A DNA stretch of 12,585 nucleotides from Propionibacteriaceae bacterium (GCA_003153855.1 PMBM01000045.1:292-12876), one strand, 5' to 3'; positions 1 to 7,193 are shown, counted from the stretch's first letter. Made by a program: numbers and translations. The notes: generated by a model not told the origin, from the sequence alone.

Positions 1-174
1 ATCCTCGGCACATCGCTCGCCATCAGCGCGACGCTGCTCGGGCAGGTGTCCGGCGGCCTCGCCCTCGACCACTTCGGCGCCTTCGGGTACCCCCGTCGTC
101 ACCTCAGCCGACGTCGTCTGCTGGGTGCGGCGCTCGTTCTCGTCGGCGTCGCACTGGTGCGTTTCGCGAGCTGA
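1..174 (+). CDS. DMT-superfamily (YdcZ/DUF606-like) membrane protein, C-terminal fragment
   Basis: Only the last 57 codons are in the window; the frame is open from base 1 and ends in TGA at 172-174. The visible protein starts with a small-residue helix (ILGTSLAISATLLGQVSGG), passes through a loop containing DHFGAFGYPRR, and ends in a second hydrophobic helix (LLGAALVLVGVALV) followed by RFAS. A DHFG-GxPRR loop before a last helix is what I recall from the YdcZ/DUF606 branch of the drug/metabolite transporter superfamily, inner-membrane proteins whose substrates are mostly unknown. It converges on the iron permease gene with only 15 bases between the two stops and no clear terminator hairpin there. 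The family call rests on a short tail, so another DMT/EamA protein is possible. Confidence 0.7.
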   Translation: MLGTSLAISATLLGQVSGGLALDHFGAFGYPRRHLSRRRLLGAALVLVGVALVRFAS

Positions 175-189
175 CGGAAACTCCTCGGC

Positions 190-1038
190 TCAGACGCTGG
201 TGGACTGCCGCGAGGGGGTCTGGGAAGGCGCGCGATGGCGGACGCGGCGTACGAACAGGGCACCGACCACGACGAGATACCCCACCCAGACGACGACCCC
301 GAGCACGGTCGGTGAGGCGGAGAAGTTGAGGAAGCCCTTGAGGATGCTGCCGACGACGCTCTCGGGCGGGATCACCGAGGACACGTCGTAGGCGATCGTG
401 GACGCGCCAGGCAGCACGCCGGAGTCCTGGAGGTCGCGGACACCCGACGCGAGGACTCCCGCGGCCACGACGATGAGCGCCCCGCCCGTGATGGAGAAGA
501 ACTTCGCGAGGTTGATCCGTACAGCCCCCGCGTACAGGGCGTACCCCAGCCCGACCGCGATCAGGATGCCGATCAGCGCGCCGACGAGCGGCTCGCTCGC
601 CGGGACACCGTCGCGAAGGGCGGAGCGGGTCGCCGCCCAGAGGAACAACGCCGTCTCGAGGCCTTCGCGCCCCACGGCCAGTGCGGCCAGGAGGACCAAC
701 GACCACGGCGTCGACCCGGCGTCGATGTGGGCCCGCAGGTCCGTGGCGAGCGTCCTCGACGCCCTGGCCATCCAGAAGATCATCCACGTGACGAACGCCA
801 CCGCGAGGACAGCAAGACCGCCGGCGATCGCGTCCTCGGCCTGGTTGCTGAGGCCTTGCGGTCCGAAGGTCAGCAGAGCCCCGAAGCCCAGGGACACAGC
901 CACCGCGACGCCTGCGCCGACCCAGACGAACGGGAGCTGGCTCCGTCGGTCAGACTTCACCAGGTACGCGACGAGCACGCTCACCACGAGCACAGCCTCG
1001 AGCCCCTCGCGGAGGCCGATCAGCAGGTTGGGGATCAC
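190..1038 (-). CDS. efeU: FTR1-family high-affinity iron permease (EfeU-like)
   Basis: A 282-residue polytopic membrane protein, the usual length for EfeU. It carries both hallmark iron-binding REGLE motifs: residues 10-14 in helix 1 (GLREGLEAVLVVS) and 124-128 in helix 4 (VGREGLETALFLW). I count about seven hydrophobic segments, near residues 4-25, 38-57, 70-91, 113-137, 149-171, 181-200 and 244-264. EfeU moves ferric iron across the cytoplasmic membrane, normally with periplasmic EfeO and the heme peroxidase EfeB. Neither partner follows here: the next gene downstream is a convergent transporter, so this copy is an orphan within the window. The start is GTG at 1036-1038, preceded by AGAGGAG (1044-1050 on the complementary strand) at good spacing. 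An IdeR-like box and a TTGACA promoter lie just upstream, which implies repression when iron is plentiful. Confidence 0.93.
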   Translation of the reverse strand: MIPNLLIGLREGLEAVLVVSVLVAYLVKSDRRSQLPFVWVGAGVAVAVSLGFGALLTFGPQGLSNQAEDAIAGGLAVLAVAFVTWMIFWMARASRTLATDLRAHIDAGSTPWSLVLLAALAVGREGLETALFLWAATRSALRDGVPASEPLVGALIGILIAVGLGYALYAGAVRINLAKFFSITGGALIVVAAGVLASGVRDLQDSGVLPGASTIAYDVSSVIPPESVVGSILKGFLNFSASPTVLGVVVWVGYLVVVGALFVRRVRHRAPSQTPSRQSTSV

Positions 1039-1052
1039 GCCAGCTCCTCTAG

Positions 1053-1071
1053 TTAGGTATGCCTTACCTAG
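1053..1071. promoter_or_regulatory. IdeR/DtxR-type iron box upstream of efeU
   Basis: The 19-base site reads TTAGGTATGCCTTACCTAG. It has inverted TTAGGT/ACCTA(G) half-sites and matches the IdeR/DtxR consensus TTAGGTTAGGCTAACCTAA at 14 of 19 positions. It ends 15 bases from the efeU start codon and covers the likely transcription start of the minus-strand promoter, the expected place for an iron-dependent repressor. IdeR binding is inferred from the motif and from the iron-transport function of the gene. Confidence 0.8.
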
Positions 1072-1076
1072 GTCAA

Positions 1077-1105
1077 AGTGAATAACGCAACGCTTGCGTT
1101 GTCAA
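1077..1105 (-). promoter_or_regulatory. Predicted efeU promoter
   Basis: Read on the minus strand, a perfect TTGACA -35 (1100-1105) is followed by 17 bases and TTCACT (1077-1082) as a weak -10. Transcription would start near 1070, inside the iron box. The -35 is convincing; the -10 is poor, and TATTCA at 15-base spacing is an alternative. Confidence 0.5.
1084..1100. repeat. Perfect inverted repeat, possible operator
   Basis: AACGCAA-CGC-TTGCGTT has two perfect 7-base arms around 3 bases. It fills the spacer between the -35 and -10 of the efeU promoter and lies 75 bases before the KDPG aldolase start. It is AT-richer than its surroundings and is not followed by a T-run, so a protein-binding site is more likely than a terminator. 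Which gene it controls, and through which regulator, cannot be told from the sequence. Confidence 0.5.
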
Positions 1106-1175
1106 TATTGGGCACCCGGCCGTCTCACCCACGCGACCAGCGCGGGCCCGGTAGCGTCACGACCGAGGAGGAACA

Positions 1176-1796
1176 ATGGCGGAGTTCTTGGAACGGCTGC
1201 GGGCAGAGCAGCTCGTGGCGATCGTGCGGGCACCGGACGCGGCGGACGCGGTACGGGTCGGACGTACGCTGCTGAGCGCAGGCATCCGGCTCATCGAGGT
1301 GACGCTCACGACCCGCGATGCGTTCTCCGCGATCGAGACCCTCCGCGACGACGCGCCCGAGGACGCTCTGATCGGTGCCGGAACCGTACTCACGACGATC
1401 CAGGCGCGGAGCGCGATCGAGGCCGGGGCCCAGTTCCTCGTCACCCCGGCACTCACCGAGGCGGTGTCCGGTGCGGGAGTGCCCGTGCTGGCCGGTGCGT
1501 ACACCGCGACCGAGGCGTACAACGCCATGGCCGCCGGCGCGACTGCGGTCAAGCTCTTCCCGGCGTCCGCGGGTGGCCCCGCGTACCTCAAGGCGCTCCG
1601 CGACCCGTTCCCGACGATTCCCTTCGTGCCGGTGGGCGGCGTGACGCTCGACCTCATCGCGCCCTACCTCATCGCCGGGGCCCTGGCCGTCGGTGTGGGA
1701 AGCCCGCTGACCGGCAACGCCGTACGTGGCGGCTCCCTCGAGGCGCTCACCCAGCGGGCCCACGCCTTCCTCGACGCCATCGACGCCGCCTCATGA
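1176..1796 (+). CDS. eda: 2-keto-3-deoxy-6-phosphogluconate (KDPG) aldolase
   Basis: A 206-residue class I aldolase of the Eda family at the normal length. It would split KDPG into pyruvate and glyceraldehyde-3-phosphate in the cytoplasm. Visible family marks: the general-base glutamate E41 in GIRLIEVTLTT; GAGTVL at 68-72; VTPALTE at 89-95; the Schiff-base lysine K126 in AVKLFPAS; GPAYLKALRDPFP for phosphate contact at 134-146; and PVGGV at 152-156. The arginine that follows EVTL in the E. coli enzyme (EVTLRT) is replaced by Thr here (EVTLTTRDA), with Arg two residues later. KDPG and 2-keto-4-hydroxyglutarate activities cannot be separated by eye. The start ATG has an excellent Shine-Dalgarno (GAGGAGGA, 1165-1172). 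The kinase gene 37 bases downstream supplies the likely substrate, so the two form an operon. Confidence 0.93.
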   Translation: MAEFLERLRAEQLVAIVRAPDAADAVRVGRTLLSAGIRLIEVTLTTRDAFSAIETLRDDAPEDALIGAGTVLTTIQARSAIEAGAQFLVTPALTEAVSGAGVPVLAGAYTATEAYNAMAAGATAVKLFPASAGGPAYLKALRDPFPTIPFVPVGGVTLDLIAPYLIAGALAVGVGSPLTGNAVRGGSLEALTQRAHAFLDAIDAAS

Positions 1797-1833
1797 CCAG
1801 CCGGGGCCGCCTCGTGACCGGTGAGGCCGCCAC

Positions 1834-2760
1834 ATGACCGTCGACGTCGTCACGTTCGGCGAGACGATGGTCGCCCTGCGCTCTGCCGGGCCGCTGTCCG
1901 TGCCGGGCAGCCTGACCGCCCGCCTCGCGGGCGCCGAGTCGACGGTGGCCATCGGGTTGGCGCGGCTCGGGCATCGCGTCCGGTGGGTGTCGCGGGTGGG
2001 TGACGACGAGTACGGGTCGGTGCTGGTCAGGACGCTGCGCGGCGAGGGTGTCGACGTGTCCGGCGTCGAGGTCGACCCGACCAGGCCGACCGGCCTCATG
2101 ATCGCGTCGGCGCGCACGGCCGACATCACGAGCGTCACGTACTACCGGGCCGGATCGGCCGCGTCGGCGCTGGGGCCGGACGACGCGGCCCGTCTCGGGA
2201 CAGCGAGCATCCTCCACGTGACGGGCATCACACCGGCGCTGAGCCCGAGTGCTGCGGAGGCTGTACGGGTGGCGGTCAGCTCCGGTTCGTACAGCCTGGT
2301 CGGTCTCGACGTGAACTACCGTTCGCGGCTGTGGTCGCGCCAACGCGCCGCCGAGGTGCTGAGACCCCTGCTTCCCCACCTCTCGATCGTCATCGGCTCG
2401 CCCGACGAGCTGCTGCTGCTGGCCGACGAGGGCGTACCCGAGCTGGTCTCCCGCGGGCTCGAGGTGATCGAGAAGCGCGGCGCGCAGGGCGCCGGACTGT
2501 GGCCGAAGGGGTCGTCCACCGGAGATGTGGTCGACGTCCCGGCGGTACCCGTCACGGTCGTCGACGTCGTGGGCGCCGGAGACGCGTTCACCGCGGGCTA
2601 CCTCTCGGGGGTGCTCGACGGGCTGGCGCCCCTCGACCGGGTGAGCCGCGCCGTACACGTCGCGGCGTTCTGCGTGTCCACGGCGGGCGACTACGAAGGA
2701 CTCCCCACCCGGTCCGAGCTGGACCGCCTCCCGCTCGTCGAAGGCACCACGCTGCGCTGA
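1834..2760 (+). CDS. kdgK: PfkB-family sugar kinase, probably 2-keto-3-deoxygluconate kinase
   Basis: A 308-residue ribokinase/PfkB-type kinase. The N-terminal sugar-binding part begins VVTFGETMVALR and has the early signature region AGAESTVAIGLARLG (32-46). Substrate-side residues typical of KDG kinases include YYRAGSAAS (103-111) and GLDVNYRSRLW (157-167). The C-terminal PfkB signature VVDVVGAGDAFTAGY (242-256) carries the anion hole GAGD and catalytic base D250. Phosphorylating 2-keto-3-deoxygluconate would yield KDPG, the substrate of the aldolase encoded just upstream, and that context is the main reason for choosing KdgK over fructokinase or ribokinase. The start is fixed by an in-frame stop at 1822-1824 shortly upstream; GGTGAGG (1820-1826) is its Shine-Dalgarno. 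No sugar-acid dehydratase, transporter or regulator gene accompanies the pair within the window. Confidence 0.85.
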   Translation: MTVDVVTFGETMVALRSAGPLSVPGSLTARLAGAESTVAIGLARLGHRVRWVSRVGDDEYGSVLVRTLRGEGVDVSGVEVDPTRPTGLMIASARTADITSVTYYRAGSAASALGPDDAARLGTASILHVTGITPALSPSAAEAVRVAVSSGSYSLVGLDVNYRSRLWSRQRAAEVLRPLLPHLSIVIGSPDELLLLADEGVPELVSRGLEVIEKRGAQGAGLWPKGSSTGDVVDVPAVPVTVVDVVGAGDAFTAGYLSGVLDGLAPLDRVSRAVHVAAFCVSTAGDYEGLPTRSELDRLPLVEGTTLR

Positions 2761-2782
2761 ATGGCGTGTCTGGGCAAAGACC

Positions 2783-2811
2783 TATTGGATCGAACCAATC
2801 GGCGATAGCGT
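2783..2811 (+). promoter_or_regulatory. Possible promoter of the debranching-enzyme gene
   Basis: TAGCGT at 2806-2811 is a plausible actinobacterial -10. Candidate -35 hexamers are TATTGG at 17-base spacing or TTGGAT at 15-base spacing, and both lie in the palindrome. Transcription would start near 2818 and give a leader of about 20 bases containing the Shine-Dalgarno. Confidence 0.35.
2784..2799. promoter_or_regulatory. LacI-like palindromic operator upstream of the debranching enzyme
   Basis: ATTGGATCGAACCAAT is a 16-base palindrome centred on CG, with 7 of 8 base pairs symmetric (the only mismatch is A/A at positions 6 and 11). A central CG with TTGG/CCAA arms resembles LacI-family operators, which often control sugar genes. 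It overlaps the predicted -35 of the following gene, where a bound repressor would block RNA polymerase. The regulator gene is not in the window. Confidence 0.5.
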
Positions 2812-2838
2812 GTTCGGACGCCCACCCGGAGGGACGCC

Positions 2839-4719
2839 ATGGAGCAGCCCTATCTTCACGATCTCAGCGTCGTGCTGGCAGCACCCCAGCAGTGCTGGTC
2901 GCGCCGCGACGGCCAGATCGTCGAGTCGGCGATCCAGGGCGTGTACTGCGCCGACACCAGGGTTGCGGACCTCGTGATCCTCACTGCGCTCGGGGTCACG
3001 AACGAGGCGGTCGGCACGGTCGAACCCGGGGGAGGTCGAGCCCGGTACGACACGGTGTGGCGCACCCCGGACCTCGGGGCCGACCCCGCGATCGTGTGCC
3101 GTCGCGAGCGGCGTCTCACCCCGGACGGTCTGCGTGAGCGGATCGTCGTCCGCAGCGCCGCGCCCGACACCCGTACGTTCCCGCTGCAGCTCATGATCCG
3201 GCCCGACTCCACGCCGATGGCGGCCGTTCGGGCGAGCGTGCCGGCGGACGACCGCCCCAGCGCGACCGCTCAGGACGACGGCTCGTACACCTGGCCCTTC
3301 GGGCACCACGGCGAGGCCTGCTTCCTGGCTCCCGGAGCGATCGTGACGCGTGGCGACCACGACCTCCACGCGCTGTGGGACGTCGTCGTACCCGCACGCG
3401 GCGAAGCGTCCGTCGAGTGGCGCCTGGTCGCGTCCGATCCCAGCTTTCCGTTCGTACACAGCCCTGGTTCCGCCCGGGAGTCCGCCGGTACGGAGCCGCT
3501 GGACCTGCTCGTGCAGACGGCTGCCCGCGACCTCGCGGCCCTGAGGATGACCGACCACGACGACCCGACCCGTACGTTCTACGCCGCCGGCGCCCCGTGG
3601 TTCCTCACGCTGTTCGGGCGCGACTCGCTCCTGTCGGCGAGGCTCAGCCTGTCGTGGGCCCCTGACGTCGCGCTCGGCTCGCTGAAGGTGCTCGCGGCAC
3701 GACAAGGGACGACGACGGACGTCACGACCGGCGAGCAGCCCGGGAAGATCCCCCACGAGGTGCGCGGGGAGCCGCTGCCGCTGTACGGGTCGGGCCGACA
3801 CGCGGGGACTGAACCCGTCGTGCTGCCGCCCGTCTACTACGGCACGATCGACGCCACCTGCCTGTGGGTCATGCTGCTCGGCGACCTGGTCGACGCGGGT
3901 CTGGCCGAGGAGGAGCTCGCGGGTCTGTTGCCGCACCTCCGCGCCGCGCTCGACTGGCTGCGCGACCACGCGGACTCCGACGGGGACGGCTTCCTCGAGT
4001 ACGTCGACACCGGCGCCGGCCTGTCCAACCAGGGCTGGAAGGACTCGGGCGACTCGATCCGCTGGGCCGACGGCAGCCTGGCGACGTCGCCGATCGCGTT
4101 GTGCGAGGCGCAGGGGTACGCGTACGCAGCGGCGCTCGTCGGCGCCGGACTCCTCGACCGACGAGGGGAGACGGCCGATGCCGCCGCGTGGCGCGCCTGG
4201 GCCGGCGACCTCGCGGAGCGGTTCCGGGCGCAGTTCTGGGTCGCCGACGAGCTCGGGACGTACCCGGCGATCGCGCTCGACGCGGCGAAGCGACCGGTGA
4301 CCGGCGTGGCCTCGAACATGGGGCACCTGCTGGGAACCGGCATCCTGTCGCCGGGCGAGGCGAGGGTCGTCGTCGACCGCCTCATGCACCCCACGCTCCG
4401 CTCGGGCTTCGGGATCCGCACCCTGTCGACCGACAACAAGGGCTACTGGCCGCTCGGCTACCACGTCGGCAGCATCTGGACCCACGACAACGGCGTCATC
4501 CTTGCCGGCCTGCTGCGTGACGGCTTCGACGCCGAGGCACGCGTCCTCGCCGCGGAGCTGCTCCGCGCCGGAGGTGCGTACGACTACCGGCTCCCCGAGC
4601 TGTACGCGGGGTACGGCGCCGACGAGACCCCGACGCCGCTCCCGTTCCCGGCCGCGTGCCACCCGCAGGCCTGGGCTGCCGCGACGACTGCTGTCATCGA
4701 GCGGGCGCTTCGCGGCTAG
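2839..4719 (+). CDS. Glycogen debranching-type (amylo-alpha-1,6-glucosidase-like) glycoside hydrolase
   Basis: A 626-residue protein with two parts. Residues 1 to about 205 match the beta-rich N-terminal domain of bacterial debranching-like proteins; GVYCADTRV (34-42) is the usual 'GxYxxDTR' signature. Residues from about 220 form an (alpha/alpha)6-barrel hydrolase domain. Its marks are WFLTLFGRDSLLSA (254-267), YYGTIDATCLWV (333-344), NQGWKDSGDSI (397-407) with a likely catalytic Asp, KGYWPLGYHVGSIWTHDN (534-551) and LPELYAGY (585-592). This family removes alpha-1,6-linked glucose from branched glucans or works on related oligosaccharides; the exact substrate cannot be read from sequence. 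There is no signal peptide, so it should act in the cytoplasm. The ATG at 2839 has GGAGGG (2828-2833) five bases upstream. It starts 78 bases after the kinase gene and has its own operator-like palindrome, so separate control is likely. Confidence 0.85.
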   Translation: MEQPYLHDLSVVLAAPQQCWSRRDGQIVESAIQGVYCADTRVADLVILTALGVTNEAVGTVEPGGGRARYDTVWRTPDLGADPAIVCRRERRLTPDGLRERIVVRSAAPDTRTFPLQLMIRPDSTPMAAVRASVPADDRPSATAQDDGSYTWPFGHHGEACFLAPGAIVTRGDHDLHALWDVVVPARGEASVEWRLVASDPSFPFVHSPGSARESAGTEPLDLLVQTAARDLAALRMTDHDDPTRTFYAAGAPWFLTLFGRDSLLSARLSLSWAPDVALGSLKVLAARQGTTTDVTTGEQPGKIPHEVRGEPLPLYGSGRHAGTEPVVLPPVYYGTIDATCLWVMLLGDLVDAGLAEEELAGLLPHLRAALDWLRDHADSDGDGFLEYVDTGAGLSNQGWKDSGDSIRWADGSLATSPIALCEAQGYAYAAALVGAGLLDRRGETADAAAWRAWAGDLAERFRAQFWVADELGTYPAIALDAAKRPVTGVASNMGHLLGTGILSPGEARVVVDRLMHPTLRSGFGIRTLSTDNKGYWPLGYHVGSIWTHDNGVILAGLLRDGFDAEARVLAAELLRAGGAYDYRLPELYAGYGADETPTPLPFPAACHPQAWAAATTAVIERALRG

Positions 4720-4729
4720 GGATCACGAT

Positions 4730-4747
4730 CCGAGCGCGTGCGCTCGG
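4730..4747 (+). terminator. GC-rich hairpin after the debranching-enzyme gene
   Basis: CCGAGCGC-GT-GCGCTCGG is a perfect 8-base inverted repeat starting 11 bases after the stop codon. As RNA it would fold as a 7-base-pair stem with a CGUG tetraloop. There is no T-run behind it, as is common for actinobacterial terminators. An upstream GTG (4738) that could begin the next gene sits in the loop, which argues against that start. Confidence 0.5.
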
Positions 4748-4762
4748 GCCGGGTGTCCTGCC

Positions 4763-4768
4763 TAGAGT
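4763..4768 (+). promoter_or_regulatory. Putative -10 element for the PPOX-fold gene
   Basis: TAGAGT lies 26 bases before the ATG at 4795 and just behind the hairpin, which would place the transcript start near 4775. No good -35 is visible at 16-18 bases upstream, because that region is occupied by the hairpin. Confidence 0.35.
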
Positions 4769-4794
4769 GGGTGCAGATACAGACGGGAGCGGAC

Positions 4795-5337
4795 ATGGGG
4801 AAGCAGTTCGAGGGCCTGACCGACAGACACCGCGCCTTCGTGGAAGAGCAGCACGTGTTCTTCGTCGGCACGGCCGCCCGCGACGGGCGTGTCAACGTCT
4901 CGCCCAAGGGCTTGGACTCGCTCCGGATCGTCTCCGACACCCGGGTGGTCTGGCTCAACGGCACAGGCAGTGGGAACGAGACGGCCGCGCACCTGCTCGA
5001 CTCGCCGCGGATGACCGTGATGCTCTGCTCGTTCGACCGGGAGCCGCTCATCCTGCGGATGTACGGGACGGCGCGTGCCGTGCACGCCGACGACTCCGAG
5101 TGGGACGAGATGCTGAGCCTGTTCCCGCCCATCAAGGGCGCCCGGAACATCTTCGTGCTCGACATCGACCTCGTACAGACGTCCTGCGGCTTCGGAGTGC
5201 CTCTTTTTGCGTTCACCGACGACCGTGAGCTCATGGACTCCTGGGCCACCAAGAAGGGTCCGGACGGGATCCAGCGCTACCAGCAGGAGAAGAACCTCGT
5301 CAGCCTCGACGGGTTCCCGACAGGCCTCCCGACCTGA
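4795..5337 (+). CDS. Pyridoxamine 5'-phosphate oxidase-fold flavoprotein
   Basis: A 180-residue protein of the PPOX/FMN-binding split-barrel superfamily. It shows the typical run of an N-terminal helix and strand (EEQHVFFVGTAARDGRVNVSPKG, about 17-39), LNGTGSGNETAAHL (59-72), PRMTVMLCSF (75-84), a beta-strand with ILRMYGTARAVHA, and a polar C-terminal tail. Members bind FMN or a related deazaflavin cofactor and reduce diverse substrates; most are not true PNP oxidases, and the substrate here is unknown. I prefer the ATG at 4795 (GGGAG at 4785-4789 upstream) over an in-frame GTG at 4738 that would add 19 unconserved-looking residues encoded across the hairpin and promoter. It is probably monocistronic: the next gene converges, with 7 bases between the stops. 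Confidence 0.85.
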   Translation: MGKQFEGLTDRHRAFVEEQHVFFVGTAARDGRVNVSPKGLDSLRIVSDTRVVWLNGTGSGNETAAHLLDSPRMTVMLCSFDREPLILRMYGTARAVHADDSEWDEMLSLFPPIKGARNIFVLDIDLVQTSCGFGVPLFAFTDDRELMDSWATKKGPDGIQRYQQEKNLVSLDGFPTGLPT

Positions 5338-5344
5338 GTCGCTG

Positions 5345-7156
5345 CTAGCCGAGGACCTTCGGTACGTGCGCGAGCAGGGCGACGATGGACTGGCCCCCTG
5401 GGGTCTCGACGGCTCCGGCCGCCGCGTACAGAGCGAGGTTGACGCCCTCCCGTACGGTGCCGAGGTCCGGCGACGGCGCGTGGACGAGATCGAGCACCCC
5501 GTGCAGAAGCTCGGACACCTCGGACTGCTTCTCCTCCGGCAGGAACGGCACCTGGCCGATCGCCGTCTCGAGGATGGTCTCGACCTGCTCCATGTCGTCC
5601 GCGTGGGTGTCGGCAACCGTTCGTACGGTCGGCAGCTTTCCCCCCGGGGTCGGCACGTGGGGAACGGACGGAGGGTGCGGGACGGGACGCGGCGCAGGGG
5701 CTGGCGTCGGGGCGAGCGGCTGCTGCACGGCCCCACTCAGGGGCTGCAGCGGTGTCCACGTCCCGTGCGGCGTCAGGGTGACCTTCTCCTTGAACCGCGG
5801 CACGACCACGGTGAGGCCGAGCTCGCTGCGCACCTTCGCGGCGAACGCCTCGGACGAGCCTTCCTCGCCGTGCGTCACGAACACCGTCTCGGGCTTCGGT
5901 GACAGGTCGCGGAGCCAGTCGACGAGGTCGGACGCGTCGGCGTGGACCGAGAACTCGCCGTCCTGGACGATCTCGGCCTTGACCGGTACGTACCGGCCCC
6001 TGAACTTCATCTCGGTCACGCCGCCCAGGAGCGTCCGGCCGCGGGTGCCGACGCCCTGGTAGCCGGTGAAGATCACACAGTTCCGCTGGTCGGGCAGCAT
6101 CGCCTCGAGGTGGTGGAGCACGCGGCCGCCGGTCGCCATGCCGGACGAGCTGATGATGATGCTCGGGTGGTCGGGGTGGTTGAGCGCCTTCGAGTCCTCG
6201 GCGTCGGTGATCTCTCTCAGGTTGGGCAGGTTGAAGAAGTCCTCGGGCTGGATGTCGTCGCGCAGCTCACCGCGGCCCTCCGCCTCGCGGTAGACGGCCA
6301 GCGCCGCGACGGCCATGGGGCTGTTGACGAAGATCGGCACGTCGTGCGGGATCCGCCCGGCCTCGCGCAGCTCCGTGAGCGCCTTGAGGACGATCTCGGT
6401 ACGGTCGATCGCGAACGCGGGGACGAGCACGGAGCCGCCCCGGGCGATCGTCCGGCGGATGGCGGCGGCCATGGGCTCGTGCTCGGCGCCCTTCGCGGCG
6501 TCGGGATGCTCGCGGTCACCGTAGGTCGACTCGATCAGGACGAACGGCGAGCCGGGCGGCGTGCCGCGGGGGCGGAGCACCGGGTGGTCGATGCGACCCA
6601 GGTCGCCGGAGAACAGCACCGAGCCCTCCGGCGTGGAGAGCGTCGCGGACGCGGACCCGAGGATGTGGCCGGCTCTGGTCATGCGGATCGCGATGCCCTG
6701 ACCGAGGTCGACGTCGGTGTCGAACGGGACGACCTTGAACAAGGGCGTCGTCTTCTCGACGTCGGCCACCGTGTACAGCGGCAGCGGGTTCTCGTGCTTG
6801 GAGTAGCCGCCCTCAGCCGCGTACTGGGCCTCCCTCTCCTGCAGGTGCCCGGCGTCCATGAGGACGATCGAGGCGAGCTTCGCCGTGCCGTACGTGCACC
6901 AGATCGGACCCGTGAAACCGTCCCTGACAAGGGCGGGGAGGTAGCCGCAGTGGTCGGCATGGGCGTGCGTGAGGATGATCTCGTCGATCGAGCTGGGCGG
7001 TACGGGGAACTCCGCCCAGTTCATCTCCCGCCATTCCTTCTCGCCTTGGAACATCCCCGCGTCGACGAGGATCCGCCTCCCGGGGAGCTCGACGAGGTAC
7101 TTGGAGCCCGTGACGGTGCCCGAGGCACCCAGGAATGTCAGCGTCAGTGCAGCCAT
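5345..7156 (-). CDS. Beta-CASP metallo-beta-lactamase-fold RNase-like protein with C-terminal extension
   Basis: A 603-residue protein. Residues 1-465 hold the whole MBL plus beta-CASP core seen in CPSF73/Ysh1-like nucleases and bacterial relatives: HAHADH (64-69), H164 in AGHILGSA, D185 in SGDLGR, E209 in IESTYGDR (motif A), SSSGMATGGRVLHHL (336-350), H405 in SVHADASD (motif B) and H429 in THGEE (motif C). All expected metal ligands are present, so it should be an active zinc hydrolase, likely an RNA-processing nuclease. The family usually ends near 450-470. Here about 40 Pro/Ala/Thr-rich residues (468-508) lead to a helical, acidic domain (about 513-603) that I do not recognise. The start ATG is followed at once by the conserved LTLTFLGASGTVTGSKY strand. 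The nearest GGAGG is only one base from the ATG, too close for a normal Shine-Dalgarno, so leaderless translation is possible. Confidence 0.9.
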   Translation of the reverse strand: MAALTLTFLGASGTVTGSKYLVELPGRRILVDAGMFQGEKEWREMNWAEFPVPPSSIDEIILTHAHADHCGYLPALVRDGFTGPIWCTYGTAKLASIVLMDAGHLQEREAQYAAEGGYSKHENPLPLYTVADVEKTTPLFKVVPFDTDVDLGQGIAIRMTRAGHILGSASATLSTPEGSVLFSGDLGRIDHPVLRPRGTPPGSPFVLIESTYGDREHPDAAKGAEHEPMAAAIRRTIARGGSVLVPAFAIDRTEIVLKALTELREAGRIPHDVPIFVNSPMAVAALAVYREAEGRGELRDDIQPEDFFNLPNLREITDAEDSKALNHPDHPSIIISSSGMATGGRVLHHLEAMLPDQRNCVIFTGYQGVGTRGRTLLGGVTEMKFRGRYVPVKAEIVQDGEFSVHADASDLVDWLRDLSPKPETVFVTHGEEGSSEAFAAKVRSELGLTVVVPRFKEKVTLTPHGTWTPLQPLSGAVQQPLAPTPAPAPRPVPHPPSVPHVPTPGGKLPTVRTVADTHADDMEQVETILETAIGQVPFLPEEKQSEVSELLHGVLDLVHAPSPDLGTVREGVNLALYAAAGAVETPGGQSIVALLAHVPKVLG

Positions 7157-7193
7157 GCCTCCACGATGGCAGACCCCGAGTCAGGCGGGCGGG

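Noticed and set aside
2782..4662. Long open frame on the minus strand (626 codons) opposite the debranching-enzyme gene
   Set aside because: Its translation is low-complexity Arg/Gly/Val/Asp-rich with no domain, and the plus strand encodes a clear glycoside hydrolase with a Shine-Dalgarno. It is a shadow caused by high GC.
4738..4794. Earlier GTG start for the PPOX-fold gene
   Set aside because: The GTG is in the loop of a perfect hairpin and upstream of a plausible -10; the ATG at 4795 has its own ribosome-binding site.
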